A DNA stretch of 54,505 nt from Darksidea phi (Eukaryota; Ascomycota; Dothideomycetes; Pleosporales; Lentitheciaceae), in assembly GCA_030770425.1 (NCBI GenBank), contig JASJFT010000271.1, positions 1 to 54,505 of the forward strand, in the 5' to 3' direction. A program made the position numbers and the translations under genes. This document shows positions 23,821 to 35,400 of the stretch, one piece after another; within the stretch, counting starts at the first letter, position 1; each line of letters starts with the position of its first letter. The notes beneath the pieces were generated by a model. It was not told where the DNA came from. It saw only the letters and a list, made by a program, of their open reading frames with translations, and ran no database searches.

Positions 23821-26626
23821 GATATTATTATAAGATATTACTCGCTCTACTATAGAACCTATATAGAAACTAATATAAGTAATAGTATTCTAGTAGATAT
23901 CTTTATATAACTCTAAAATAATAAAATCTAGTAACCTATAGTCTACTTTATAAAAATAATAAAGTCTATAGAAATAAACTATAAAATTTATAATAAGAAG
24001 ATACTTATAGTTATAAGAAAATTAAATAAATAAAAGACTTAGTTTATAAGATTATAATTAAATAAACCCTTCTAAGTTATTACTAATTACTAAGTACTAG
24101 AGTATTTCTTAACTAAGTACGAATTAACCCTATAATAGACTTACTAGACTAAAAAGCTTATAGATTATTACTATATTATTTATTATTATTTTAAAACTAT
24201 TAATATTATTATAAATACCCTCTCTTAAAAATAAAAGAAATTAAAAACTTAGAAGAAAAAAGATAAAGTTACTAGAACTCGCGTCTTTATCTTCTTTAAA
24301 TAGATCTTTACTATAGTAGCCGTCTTAATAGCTACTACTAATACCTAGAATTCTAAGTATAAAATCGAAGTTTATTCTTATTTACTTCTTAATTATATAC
24401 TTTACGAAAATTATATATATACTATACTTAAACTAAAGTAAGAGTTAGCTTATTAAGAAGATAAATATCTATTCTTAACCCTATTTAGGCTTCTTCTTTA
24501 AAAAAAGAAGTTAGTAGTACCTAAAGTAGGGTTTCTTAAGATCTATTTTATCTAGATAGTATATATTATATAGATTGCTACTTATCTAGATATAAAGAAA
24601 ACTATTAGACTTCTAAAAGACCTATATTACTAGAATATAATAAATAAAAATATAAAATATTATATAAGAAATTATAAGTAGTACTAATAAAGTTATAAGT
24701 TTTTAAATAAGATTCTAGATCTTCTTAAATTACTTCCTATATCTAAGAGAATATAGAAAGATATTTCTATAAATTTTAAAAGCTTTTTAAAGGACTATAA
24801 GAAATATAATAATATATTTATAATAATATATAGATTATTAAAATATACTTTTTTATTACCGTATTTTAAGACTATTACTATTAAAGACGTAGCTACTCTC
24901 TACTATATATATATATAATAAGTCTTTAATTCTTTATATATTATAGTCTCTAATTAAGACTTATAGTTTATATTAAGTTTTATAAAAGAATTATATAAGT
25001 TTATAAAAATTAGTTAATTATTATCTATAATTTATTATCTATAAACTAATAATAATATAGAAGTTTTTAATTAATAATTAGACTAATAATTATACCTCTT
25101 TATAAACTTCTATTAGAATAACTAGTCCGATCTTCTATCTAATATAGATTAAATCTAAGTAATTCTTCTATATAATATAATAGGATTTTTCCTATTTAAG
25201 ATCGAATTTAGCTATAAGATATATTATTACTAGAATTAGTAAGAACGTATTTATAAATCTTTTAAATTACTAGATAATATAACTATATAGATAGTCTAAG
25301 AATTTATAAAAACTTAAGTTAATATAGTCTAATAGATTCGCGATTACGTCTAAACTAATATTATAGTAGTTTAGAAAGTCTAAAGTTAATAAGCTAATAA
25401 AAAATACTATCTTCTAGATTTCGATATAGAAGATTAGGTTTATATTATATCTAAGAGATTTACTATCTTAAAACTAAGTCTAAAATTAGACTAGTAAATA
25501 TATAAATCTTATCTTATTATTAGCTAAAGATATAGCTTTTATATAATCTAGTTACTCTTTTATATAAAGATATATAACGTTTTTTATATAAATAGACTAT
25601 ATAAAGCTATATAAGATCTATTATCTAGTTAAGTACTTCTTAAAGAACTAGCTATAGAAATAAATAAGTATTCTAAATAACTAGTAATTTATATCCTTAA
25701 TAACTAGATTATTTATAATAAGCTCTACTATTAAATAGAATAAATAGACTACGACCTAGATCTAATCTATTATCTAGTAAGTAATTTTATAAATATAATC
25801 TAAAAAGTAAAAGAATTTTATAATAAGTATCTTAATAAGTTAAATCTATCTAAACGGCTAGTCTAGTAGTTAGAAGCTATATTATAAGATAAGTTCCTTA
25901 GCCTCTAGTTAGAAGATAAGGTACTAGTTAAGATAGAAATCTAGAAAAATTACTAATATTAAGTATAAGTCCCCGCCCTTTATAATCTACTAAAATAGAT
26001 AGTATAATATCTAAAGCTTAAAATAATTATTCTTAAGCTTAAGATACCTTTCTTTTATAGTCTACTAAAATAAGTAATATATAACCTAAAGCTTATAGTA
26101 ACTACTTCTAAGCTTAAAGTATCTCTTCTTTATAATCTATTAAAATAAGTAGTATAATATCTAAAGTCTATAAAAATTACCTCTAAGCTTAAAGTACCCT
26201 CTTATAGTCTTACTTTACTATAGATAGAAATATAAGAGAAGTAAGTCTTACCCTTTAGTAGAACTACGCGTATATAACTTTTAGATAATATAGAAAATTA
26301 AGTTACTAGTATTCTCTTATAGATCTTATAATATTATTTAAATATATTAAGCGCGTTATATAATATATATATTAGAAAAATATTTTTTAGATAATAATTT
26401 ATATAGTAAAATAAGTAGATATATATAAGGCTATATAATATTAATATACTTTAAGAATAATCTAGAGGATACTAATTAAATTATTTTTTCGAGTAGGAAG
26501 TAATAGATATAAGTATCTATCTATTCTTCTACTTCTCCTTCTCTTTCTCCTAAAAAGTATTTTTTCTTAATTATTCGTTTACTAAGGCCCTTAAGGATAA
26601 GACCTTATTTTTAAAAAAAAAGATAA
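23821..26626 (+). pseudogene. B2 RNase H, integrase, chromodomain and tail
   Basis: After F2 the pol frame continues. RNase H is seen at about 23850-24030, with its first catalytic Asp codon now Asn (ETNISNS) and YFIK...NYKIYNKK further on. The integrase zinc-binding region follows at about 24570-24720, its two Cys codons turned to Tyr. The integrase core is near 24745-24960 (SINFKSF, then YNNIFIIIYRLLKYTFLLP), the catalytic Asp being lost to Asn and Tyr. A chromodomain lies at about 25690-25870 and identifies a chromovirus; its Trp codons are now stops. A C-terminal tail with three 75-bp repeats precedes the A-rich purine tract (about 26612-26626). Confidence 0.85.
25978..26202 (+). repeat. 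Three 75-bp (25-codon) tandem repeats in B2 pol tail
   Basis: The word TATA followed by TCTACTAAAATA-like sequence recurs at 25981, 26056 and 26131, exactly 75 bp apart, so the reading frame is kept. Each unit includes CTTAAG/AGCTT words. B1 has only two units (from 30872). It was probably a repeated peptide after the chromodomain. Confidence 0.8.
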
Positions 26627-26894
26627 TATTACGGCCTATTCCCTAGATAATCTAATTATTTTACTTATTTTCTATTTCGGTTAGTAGATTAGGTAATCCT
26701 AAGGATTAGTCTAATAATTAATTAGCTTATTTAACGCGCTAAGCTCTATTTAGATATAAGAACCCCCTATTCTTATATCCTTATAGTACTATCTTAGAAT
26801 AGCTTTAATATACTAATTCTACTATTAGTTAATTAGAAGGCTATCTTAACTATTATAACTCTTAGTTAATTATACTTAGTTCTAGGGTCTTATA
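26627..26894 (+). repeat. 3' LTR of B2
   Basis: 268 bp, preceded by the purine tract AAAAAAAAAGATAA and followed by the AATAG duplication and resumed B1 sequence. Confidence 0.93.
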
Positions 26895-26926
26895 AATAGA
26901 ATATATAAGATATAATAGTAGAGAAG

Positions 26927-27194
26927 TATAAGACCCTAGGACTAAGTATAATTAACTAGGAGTTATAATAGCTAAGGTAGCCTTCTAATTAACTAATAGT
27001 AGAATCGGTATATTAAAGCTATTCTAAGATAGTACTATAAGGGTATAAGAACGGGGGGTTCTTATACCCGAATAGAGCTTAGCGCGCTAAATAAGCTAAC
27101 TACCTATTAGGCTAATCCTTAGGATTATCTAATCTACTAACCGAAATAGGAAATAAGTAAAATAACTAGGTTACCTAAGAAATAGGCTATAATA
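26927..27194 (-). repeat. Inverted solo LTR of family B
   Basis: A minus-strand 268-bp B LTR, from TATAAGACCC to CTATAATA, flanked by the duplication AGAAG (26922-26926, 27195-27199). It lies only 32 bp from the end of B2, so with the B2 3' LTR it forms a 268-bp inverted repeat with a short spacer, which could extrude a large hairpin. It keeps an uninterrupted GAACGGGGGGTTC core. Confidence 0.93.
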
Positions 27195-27331
27195 AGAAGC
27201 TTTCTTATAAAGATTATATAGAAGCTATTCTAAACTACTTCTTTAAAATCGACTTAGATAAGCTACTTTTTAGAAGAAAGAATATTAACTATAAAATTAT
27301 CCTTAAGAATAATATAAGTAAGTTTAGTATA

Positions 27332-27599
27332 TATTACGGCCCGTTCCCTAGATAACCTAGTTATTTTACTTATTTTCTATTTCGGTTAGTAGATTAGGTA
27401 ATCCCGAGGATTAGTCTAATAGGTAGTTAGCTTATTTAGCGCGCTAAGCTCTATTTAGGTATAAGAACCCCCCGTTCTTATACCCTTATAGCGCTATCTT
27501 AGGATAGCTTTAATATACCGATTCTACTATTAGTTAATTAGAAGGCTACCTTAGCTATTATAACTCCTAGTTAATTATACTTAGTCCTAGGATCTTATA
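27332..27599 (+). repeat. Direct solo LTR of family B
   Basis: A 268-bp B LTR with the duplication GTATA on both sides (27327-27331, 27600-27604). It is the least degraded B LTR by eye: CGCGC, ACCG and the full hairpin GGTATAAGAAC/GTTCTTATACC are kept. It is useful as the reference for this family. Confidence 0.93.
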
Positions 27600-29502
27600 G
27601 TATAAGTCTATTTTATAATATATCCTTTAAATATCTAAAGCTATTAAAAGCTTACTTAGAAGAGTATCTAAAAAAGAACTTTATTATAACTAATAATACT
27701 AACTTTACCTTATCTATTCTATTTACTAAGAAACTAGAAGGAAGATAGAAATTCTATATTAACTATTAGAAAATTAATATAGTTACAAAGAAAGATATTA
27801 TTACTATTCTTTTAATTAAAGAAATACTAATATAATTCTTTAAAGTAAAGATCTTTACTAAACTAGATATATATTAAGCCTTCTATTATATTAAATTAGA
27901 CTTTAATATAAAAGATTTTATAACTTTTAAAATATAATATAGAAATTATAAGTATTATATCTTACCTTTTAGACTATATAATAGACTAGTAACCTTTTAG
28001 TATTATATTAATTAAGTACTTAAGAATAAAATTAATAAGATCTATATTACCTATATAGATAATATTTTAATCTACTTAAAAAACCTCCTTAAGTATAAAA
28101 AATATATAAATAAAATTCTAGATAAGCTTAAAAAGACTAGACTATAAATTAATATTAAAAAGAATAAGTTTATAGTTATTAAGATAAAGTTTTTAAACTT
28201 TATTATTAGTACTAAAGAGATCTATATAAACCCTAATAAGATAGTAGCTATTAGAAATTAAAAGAAATCTATAACTCTAAAAGGGTTATAAGCTTATTTA
28301 GGTTTTTATAATTACTACTATAAGTAGCTAAAAGACTATAGTTATATAGTCTACCTACTTATCTAGTTACTATAAAAGAAAGAATTTTATATCTTTAGAT
28401 CTAAAGAGTAAGTTATATTTAAGAAAAGTAAAGTATTATTATATTTAGATATTATTATAAGATATTACTTATTCTATTATAAGATCTATATAAAAACTAA
28501 TATAAATAATAGTATTCTAGTAAGTACCTTTATATAACTTTAAGATAATGGAATCTAATAATCTATAATCTACTTTATAAAGATAATAAAGTTTATAGAA
28601 ATAGACTATAAGATCTATAATAAGAAGATACTTATAGTTATAAGAGAATTAAATAAATAGAAAACTTAACTTATAAAATTATAATTAAATAAATCCTTCT
28701 AAGTTATTACTAATTACTAAGTACTAGAGTATTTCTTAACTAAGCGCGAACTAACTTTATAATAGACTTACTAGACTAAGAAGCTTATAAACTACTATTA
28801 TACTATTTATTATTATTCTAAAACTACTAATATTATTATAAATACCCTCTCTTAAAAATAAAAGAAGTTAAAAACTTAGAAGAAAAAATATAAAACTATT
28901 AGAACTTATATCTTTATTTTCTTTAGATAGATCTCTATTATAATAGCTATTTTAATAGCTACTACTAATACTTAAAATCCCGAGTACGAAATTAAAACTT
29001 ATCTTTACCTACTTCTTAACTATATACTTTATAAAAATCGTATATATACTATACTTAAACTAGAATAAAAGTTAGCTTATTAAGAATATAAGTATTTATT
29101 CTTAATCCTATCTAAACTTCTTCTCTAAAAAGAGAAGTTAATAGTATCTAAAGTAGGATTTTTTAAGATCTACCTTATTTAGATAGTATATACTATATAG
29201 ATTACTACTTACTTAAGTATAAAAAAAACTATTAAACTTCTAAGAGATCTATATTACTAGAATATAATAAATAAGAATATAAAATATTATATAAGAAATT
29301 ATAAATAGTACTAATAAAGTTATAAATTTTAAAATAAAATTTTAAATCTTCTTAAACTACTTCCTATACTTAAGAAAATATAGAAAGATATCTTTATAAA
29401 CTTTAAAAGCTTTCTAAAGAACTATAAGAGATATAATAATATATTTATAGTAATATATAGATTATTAAAATATACTTTTTTATTATTCTACTTTAAAACT
29501 AC

Positions 29503-29764
29503 TATAGTATATAGGTATATTAGAGATAGGATAGTAGAGCTTACGACCTATAGTTAGAAGAATAAAAGAAAAGGGTTAATAGAATAGATAGCTAAAATTA
29601 GTCAAATTAAACTATTTCCTCTATCTACTATATAATAGAATAGATAATAAACTCTAACTAAAGATACTTCTAGATAATAGCTCTTTAGAGCCTGGTCTAA
29701 TATTTCGCCGCTTACCTAAGCCTTTAATACTCGATCGGGAGGCTTCCTTTATTACTATACTATA
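29503..29764. mobile_element. 262-bp insert with 9-bp inverted termini
   Basis: This insert in the integrase region of B1 is absent from B2 near 24860. The ends are TATAGTATA and TATACTATA, perfect 9-bp inverted termini, with CTAC directly repeated outside (29499-29502, 29765-29768); the repeat can be stretched to 8 bp (ACTACTAT) if the termini are drawn one step inward. It has no coding capacity. It keeps CpA (AGTCAAATT) and TpG (GCCTGGTC) plus CpG (TTCGCCG, CGATCGGG), so it is less mutated than B1. It is probably a MITE-like DNA transposon relic; the superfamily is unclear. Confidence 0.55.
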
Positions 29765-30871
29765 CTACTATTACTAAAGATATAGCTACTCTCTACTATA
29801 TATATATATATAGTAAGTCTTTAGTTCTCTATATATTATAATCTTTAATCGAGATCTATAGTTTATATTAGAATTTATAAAAGAATTATATAGATTTATA
29901 AAAATTAGCTAGTTATTATCTATAATTTATTATTTATAAACTAATAGTAATATAGAAATTTTTAATTAATAACTAGACTAATAATTATATCTCTTTATAA
30001 ACTTCTATTAGAATAACTAGTCTAATCTTCTATCTAGTATAGACTAGACCTAAGTAATTCTTCTATATAATATAATAGGATTTTTTCTATTTAAGATTAA
30101 ATTTAGTTATAAGACTTATTATTACTAGAATTAGTAAGAATATATTCGTAAACCTTCTAAATTATTAAATAATATAACTATATAAGTAGTTTAAGAGTTT
30201 ATAAAAATCTAAGTTAATATAGTCTAATAGATTTATAATTATATCTAAGTTAATATTATAGTAGCTTAGAAAGTCTAGAGCTAATAAGCTAATAAAAAAT
30301 ACTACTCTTTAATTTTAATATAGAAGATTAAATTTATATTATATCTAAAGGATTTACTACCTTAAGACTAAGTCTAAAATTAGACTAGTAAATATATAAA
30401 TCTTATCTTATTATTAACTAAAGATATAACTTATATATAATCTAGTTATTCTTTTATATAAAGATATATAATATTTTCTATATAAATAGATTATATAAAG
30501 CTATATAAGATCTATTATCTAGTTAAGTACTTTTTAAAGAACTAGTTATAGAAGTAAATAAATATTCTAAGTAGCTAGTAGTCTATATTCTTAATAGTCG
30601 AATTATTTATAGTAAGCTTTACTATTAAATAGAATAGATAGACTATAACTTAAATCTAATTTATTATCTAATAAGTAATTTTATAAATATAGTCTAAAAA
30701 GTAAAAGAGTTCTCTAATAAGTATCTTAATAAGCTAGATCTATTTAAATAGCTAGTCTAGTAGTTAGAAGTCGTATTATAAGATAAGTTCCTTAGCCTCT
30801 AATTAGAAGACGAGGTACTAGATAAGATAGAAATCTAGAAAAATTACTAATACTAAGTATAGACCCCTACT

Positions 30872-31022
30872 CTTTATAATCTACCGAAATAGATAGTATA
30901 ATATTTAAAGTCTAGAATAATTACTTCTAAAGCTTAGGATACCTTTCTTTTATAGCCTATTAAAATAGATAGTATAATACTTAGAGTCTATAGTAATTAT
31001 CTCTAAGTTTAGAAGTACCCCC
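30872..31022 (+). repeat. Two 75-76 bp tandem repeats in B1 pol tail
   Basis: TATA words at 30875 and 30951 mark two units homologous to the three in B2. The first is one base longer (CTAAAGCTT against CTAAGCTT), a frameshift. Confidence 0.75.
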
Positions 31023-31444
31023 TTTATAGTCTTACTTTACTATAGATAGAAATATAGAAGAAGTAAGTCTTATCTTCTAGTAGGACTATATATATATAAC
31101 TTCTAGATAATATAAAAAACTAAATTACTAGTATTCTCTTATAAATTCTATAATACCCTTTAGATATATTAAGCGTATTACGTAATATATATATTAGAAA
31201 AATATTTTTTAGATAATAATTTATATAGTAAAATAAGTAGATATCTATAGAACTATATAATATTAATATACTCTAAGGATAATCTAAAGGGTACTAGTTA
31301 AATTATTTTTTAAGTAAGAAGTAGTAGATATAGATATCTATTTATCTCTTCTACCTCTCTCTTTTCTTCTCTAAAAGTATTTTTTCTTAATTATTCGTTT
31401 ACTAAGGCTCTTAAGAATAAAGTCTTATTCTAGAAGAAAGATAG

Positions 31445-31712
31445 TATTATAGCTTATTCCCTAGGTAACCTAGTTATTTTACTTATTTTCTATTTCGGTT
31501 AGTAGATTAGGTAATCCTAAGGATTAGTCTAATAGTTAATTAGCTTATTTAGTACGCTAAGTCCTATTTAGATATAAGAACCTCTTATTCTTATACTCTT
31601 ATAGTACTATTTTAGAATAGCTTTAATATACCAATTCTACTATTAGTTAATTAGAAGGCTACCTTAACTATTATAACTCCTAGTTAATTATACTTAGTTC
31701 TAGGGTCTTATA
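31445..31712 (+). repeat. 3' LTR of B1
   Basis: 268 bp, from TATTATAGC to GTCTTATA, directly after the purine tract. It is not followed by a copy of the left flank of B1 but by another B tail. CA at 31632-31633 is CG in the copy at 27519-27520. Confidence 0.9.
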
Positions 31713-32017
31713 TTCTTCTCTCTCTTAAAAGTATTTTTTCTTAATTATTTATTTATTAAGATTCTTAAGGATAAGATCTTATTCTAGAAAAAAGATAATA
31801 TTATAGCCCGTTTTCTAGATAACCTAGTTATTTTACTTATTTTCTATTTTAGTTAGTAGATTAGGTAATCTCGAGGATTAGTCTAATAGTTAGTTAGCTT
31901 ATTTAGTATACTAAGCTCTATTTAGGTATAAGAACCTCTTATTCTTATATTCTTATAGTACTATCTTAGGATAGCTTTAATATACTAATTCTACTATTAG
32001 TTAATTAGAAGGCTATC
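31713..32017 (+). repeat. Duplicated B tail and truncated LTR (B3)
   Basis: Bases 31713-31798 repeat the last 80-odd bases of the B internal region (TTCTTCTCTCTC to the purine tract GAAAAAAGATAA), and 31799-32017 is the first 219 bases of a B LTR, cut at GGCTATC by the A2 5' LTR. It is thus a second internal-tail plus LTR unit in tandem with the B1 3' end. The missing 49 LTR bases are not found beyond A2. Confidence 0.85.
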
Positions 32018-32445
32018 TATTACGAATTATATACGAACTATAGAACGATAGCTAATAGAGATACCTAAGGTAGAACCTATTATAGATTCTAACGAGGAAT
32101 ACGATATAAACCTCGTAATTAGAGAATAGAAGGTTACGTAATAGATCTATAGATCTATAGGCCTTAGCGAATATAGATCTTATAAATCTATAGATCTATA
32201 GATTAGTAAATCTATAGAAATATAGAGCTATAGATTCTATAGATTTAAGGAAACTAAATTAATATATAACGATTACGAATCTTCTAGATAGTCTTCTTCT
32301 TCTTATAGTTAATTCGAATCTAGATTAATCCTTATCTATTAATATAATTAAACTATTATCTACTTATTTTTACTTCTTCTTTCCTATCTTAAGTATAAAC
32401 TCTAAACGAGGCTAAATAATCTATTAGGCCTAGACCCCATTTAAT
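32018..32445 (+). repeat. 5' LTR of A2 (second A subfamily)
   Basis: The 428-bp LTR begins TATTACGAATTATATACG and ends CCCCATTTAATA. It shares both ends with the A1/A3 LTR, but the middle differs: it lacks the 42-bp units and instead has repeated TAGATCTATAG words. Confidence 0.9.
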
Positions 32446-32459
32446 ACCTTAACTATCTA

Positions 32460-35400
32460 GTAGGTAGGAATAGCTAACTATAATAGTAGAAGAAGGAACC
32501 CGATAAAGTAGAGCGGCGTAGCTACTAACTTAGGTTAAATCCTTAGAGGTAGGAAGCTATAGGGAATTTAATTCCCTAAAAGAAAGTATAACTATAGAAA
32601 ACTTTAAAAGAATTATTAAGAATTAATATATATTTAAGAAGAGAGAAGATATACTAGAAGCTTAGCTTATAGAGTTAACTATTTAACTTTAAAGGTATAT
32701 AAATAAACCTTTAAAACTTAGAGAACTAGAAAAATTTAATAAAATAAGATTAAAGCTTAGAGGATTTCTAGCTAATATAATAATTTATCTTAATCTTAAC
32801 TAAATAAAATTACCTACTAAGAGTAATAAAGTATTATTTATAGTCGTCTAGTTTATAGGGAAGGCTATTATCTAGTTTAAAATATATCTAAATAAATAAC
32901 TATAATTACTAGAGACTTAGTAAAGTAATAAAATAAAGACTATCTTCTTAAGTTATAAGTATTTTAAGAATAAGTTATATATTACCTTTAAAGATATTAA
33001 TTTAAAGAGATTAATAGAATAAAAAATTATATATTTTAGGTAGATAAAATCTACTATAACCTATATATTTAAGTTTAAATAACTTACTATAAAGATCTAA
33101 TAGGGAGAGATAGCCCTTATATTATAATACTACGAAGGACTAAAAGACTATATCTATTATAAAATAATTCGAATAAAATAACCCTAAACTATAAGAGGAC
33201 TAATTAAATAAGTTATTAAGATCGATAATAATCTCTATCTCTAAAATCTAGAAAGAAAGAGGAAGATTAAATTCTATAAAAAGAAGGAGGAAGAAAAATA
33301 TTATAAATTAGAGGTAATAGTCCTAGAGGCTAGTTTAGAATTTAAGAAAGAAAGATAGAACTCTAAGAAATAAGAGCTCTATAAAAAATAAATATACTTT
33401 AAATATAAGAAGTAAGGATACCTAGTAAAGAATTATAAATTAGGTCTAAGAAAAGAAAAATTCTAATATACTTAATAGAGTAAAAGGGATAGAGTAGTTA
33501 TAATATAAGAATATAATACTATATATTAGATAACTTATATATATAACTAGTATAAAATATATTATAAAGTTAAGTTAAATATTAGCTATTAGTTATAGAA
33601 ATAGTAAATAACTATAACTTAGGAGTCTTAGAGAAGAGTTTTATTCTCGCTAAAAGTATAAGAAGAAGTACCTAAGAAAGACTTATCTATAGAATAGAAA
33701 GACTTTAATAATACCCTAGATATACTATTATAAATAGTTAATAATAGTAATAAATTCTTAGAACTAGAAGATAAAAATCTAGTTATAATATATAAGAATA
33801 CTAGATACCTATAAATAATTTAACTATCTAAGAAAGAAATAGAACTAGTACTAGAATTTAATATAAGTTATACTTAAGCCTTATAATTTATAGAGAAAAC
33901 TATAATACCTTTAATAATATAAGAGATTTATAAAGAATAGTCTAGATCTTATTTAATATACTAACTATTTAAAGACTTTAAATAATAGATTAAATAGAAT
34001 TTTATTATTATAGACCTTATACCTAACTAAGAAACTTAGAGAAAGATATAGTATATTATAAAAATAGTTAATTAAAAATAACTATAGTATATAGTAATCG
34101 AATAATAGATTCCTATAAGAATAACCTTTATAAAATATAATAATTAGAGATATAAAGTTAATCTAAAGAATAATCTATAATATAAAATAAAATACTTAGT
34201 ATACTTTAAGATTATATAGATCTTATATATATAAAAAGAATATTAACTCTATAAAGAAGTAAAATAAAAGAATAACTACTACCTAGTAAAAAACTATAAT
34301 AAAAGGATTATCTAAGTAGTTATACTAGAAGTAGTATATAGATAGTAATAATTTAAAAATTAGTAATAAAAGGGATATATAAGAATTATACTAAGATTAC
34401 TCTTACTATTAAATTATATTTTAAGAAGACTATAATATAAATATCTAGAAAATAAATATCTAAAGTATATCTAAACTAAAATTAATATAAAGTATTAGCT
34501 AAAGAAGATAAGAATTTAAGGAACTAGAGGATAGGATTATATCTATATCTAAGAAACCTACTAAGAAAAGACGATTACTACTCTAATTAATAGTAGAGCT
34601 ATAAGAAACTTTATTAGTAAGAACTTTATTTAATAAAAGAAGATTTCTTAATAAAAGAAATAATACCCTAATATTATATATACTATTAAAGGAGAACCCT
34701 TTAATAAATCTATAACGTACGAAATTAAAGATAAGCTTAGCCTATATAACTAGAAAAAGAAAAAGAAAATACTTAATATTATAAAAATATTAGAGGACTA
34801 AGATATAATCTTAGAAATATTATAGCTATAAGAAGTTAACCTATATATCTAGTAGTTAAATTAATAAGTAATATTCCCGTAGGAAAAAGTTAATATAACT
34901 AAAGAAGATTATAGTATCCTAGAATACTATAGGAAATAGGAAGAATTATTCTAAGAACCTAAGAAAAGTCTATTCTAGTACTAGTTCTAGGACTATATAA
35001 TCCCGTTATAGGAAGGAAAGACTCTAGAATTTAGACTAATTTATAAGTTAATAAAAAATAAGAAGGCTATTATAGTAAAATACCTTAAGGAAAACCTTAT
35101 AAAAAGATATATTTAATATTTAAATTTATCTATAGAATACCTAGTTCTCTTTATATCTAAAAAGGGTACTATAGAACTACGATTATATATCGATTATTAA
35201 ATATTTAATAATATTATAATTAAAAACTATTATTCTTTACCTCTAATATTAGAGATATAAGACTAATTAAGGAAAGTTAAATAGTTTATATAATTAAATA
35301 TTTAAAATACGTACTATTAAATTAAAATTAAGAAAGATAAAGAATAGAAAATAGCTTTTAGAACTAAGAAAGAATTATATAAGTACTAAGTAATATCTTT

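Larger units (their letters stand above)
10730..26894 (+). mobile_element. Full-length Ty3/gypsy chromovirus B2, nested in B1
   Basis: B2 has two 268-bp LTRs (10730-10997 and 26627-26894) and is flanked by the duplication AATAG at 10725-10729 and 26895-26899. B1 sequence continues across the two sides without loss. Subtracting A1 (13045-20126 plus duplication) and F2 (22554-23810 plus duplication), B2 itself is about 7.8 kb. The order is LTR, Gag, protease, RT, RNase H, integrase, chromodomain, 75-bp repeats, A-rich purine tract, LTR. Every frame is destroyed by RIP. Confidence 0.92.
26895..31444 (+). pseudogene. B1 pol, second part (RT to chromodomain)
   Basis: B1 resumes here after the nested B2. 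It is interrupted by an inverted solo LTR (26927-27194), a direct solo LTR (27332-27599) and a 262-bp insert (29503-29764). The RT motif at 28052-28063 reads Tyr-Ile-Asp-Asn, one Asp having survived. RNase H lies at about 28465-28650. The integrase runs from about 29210, is split by the 262-bp insert, and continues to about 30300. The chromodomain is at about 30580-30760, followed by two 75-76 bp repeats. TpG at 28549 (AATGG) and CpA at 27786 are rare sites. It ends with the purine tract AGAAGAAAGATAG. Confidence 0.85.

Noticed and set aside
26627..26894. Family-B 268-bp repeats as MITEs, because of their internal hairpin
   Set aside because: They flank internal retroelement sequence, start and end as mutated TG...CA, and solo copies have 5-bp duplications: they are LTRs.
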